From JBLHKT01 sp043101615 (GTDB lineage Bacteria > Planctomycetota > Phycisphaerae > Phycisphaerales > UBA1924): DNA of 23,557 nt. Made by a program: the position numbers and the translations under genes. The stretch lies in NCBI GenBank assembly GCA_043101615.1, contig JBICID010000017.1, positions 1 to 23,557 of the forward strand, given 5' to 3'. Of the stretch, positions 23,513-23,557 are shown piece by piece; positions within the stretch are counted from its first letter, which is position 1, and every line of letters starts with the position of its first letter. The notes under the pieces were generated by a model. The model searched no databases. It was not told where the DNA came from and was given only the letters and a program-made list of their open reading frames with translations.

Positions 23513-23557
23513 TCAAACGCTCCGGGACGCCAGCAGGTTCGCCAGCCCACGCAACCC
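23513..23557 (-). CDS. ispA: C-terminal fragment, probably polyprenyl (farnesyl/geranylgeranyl) diphosphate synthase
   Basis: Only the last 14 codons and a TGA (23515-23513) are inside the window, reading GLRGLANLLASRSV. This resembles the Leu-Arg-x-Leu-Ala end of IspA-type prenyltransferases, and ispA directly before dxs is a very common bacterial order. The call rests mainly on position; the fragment is too short to prove it. The 107-bp gap to dxs shows no clear terminator. Confidence 0.4.
   Translation of the reverse strand, partial: GLRGLANLLASRSV

Noticed and set aside
1..23557. tRNA, rRNA, CRISPR array, insertion sequence or prophage
   Set aside because: I found no cloverleaf, rRNA segment, regularly spaced repeats, transposase, integrase or phage motifs on either strand.

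Overview
The window is about 23.6 kb of very GC-rich bacterial chromosome. It holds 16 complete protein genes, one gene fragment at the right edge and one strong candidate for a structured small RNA. No tRNA, rRNA, CRISPR array, transposase or phage gene is visible. Gene content and composition suggest a planctomycete, most likely a Phycisphaerae-type organism. The reasons are extreme C/G bias, a bacterial deoxyhypusine-synthase-like gene beside a biosynthetic arginine decarboxylase, and a short intergenic sequence resembling a planctomycete dispersed repeat. This assignment is inference; no marker gene is present to settle it.

Left part (265-13655, + strand): eleven genes form one tightly packed operon-like array. 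Most neighbours overlap by ATGA or TGATG, and no gap exceeds 27 bp. In order they are: a GT2 polyprenyl-phosphate-type glycosyltransferase, a YdjM/DUF457 membrane protein, a PHP/amidohydrolase-like protein, a GlpD-like FAD oxidoreductase, a GT4 glycosyltransferase, an NAD-dependent sugar epimerase/dehydratase, two asparagine-synthetase-family proteins in tandem, a hexapeptide-repeat acyltransferase, an LPG-synthase-TM/UPF0104 membrane protein and a GT39/ArnT-like membrane glycosyltransferase. Together this looks like an envelope or exopolysaccharide system: sugar modification, amidation, acylation and lipid-linked sugar transfer. The second asparagine synthetase has lost the catalytic Cys2, and the GlpD homologue has lost an otherwise conserved substrate arginine motif, so neither should be read as ordinary housekeeping.

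Middle part (13725-17739): arginine decarboxylase (speA, - strand) is divergent from a deoxyhypusine-synthase-family gene (+ strand), forming a polyamine module. A class III-like sirtuin with a degenerate zinc site follows on the - strand.

Between the sirtuin and a CPA-type cation/proton antiporter (+ strand) lies the most striking non-coding element. A near-consensus promoter (TTGACA-16 bp-TATCCT) is followed by five non-overlapping stem-loops. The last is a perfect 13-bp intrinsic terminator with a T-rich tail, giving a predicted RNA of about 185 nt. A single-stranded CU-rich linker resembles an anti-Shine-Dalgarno sequence.

Right part (20297-23557, - strand): a probable ispA tail, then dxs and nadK, matching the common bacterial ispA-dxs-(tlyA)-nadK order. 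A hairpin-rich spacer separates nadK from the convergent antiporter gene.

Base composition is strand-asymmetric across the whole window. + strand genes prefer C-ending codons, - strand genes prefer G-ending codons, and spacers are C-rich on the + strand. This suggests a replication-linked skew with the - strand as the G-rich, probably leading, strand.
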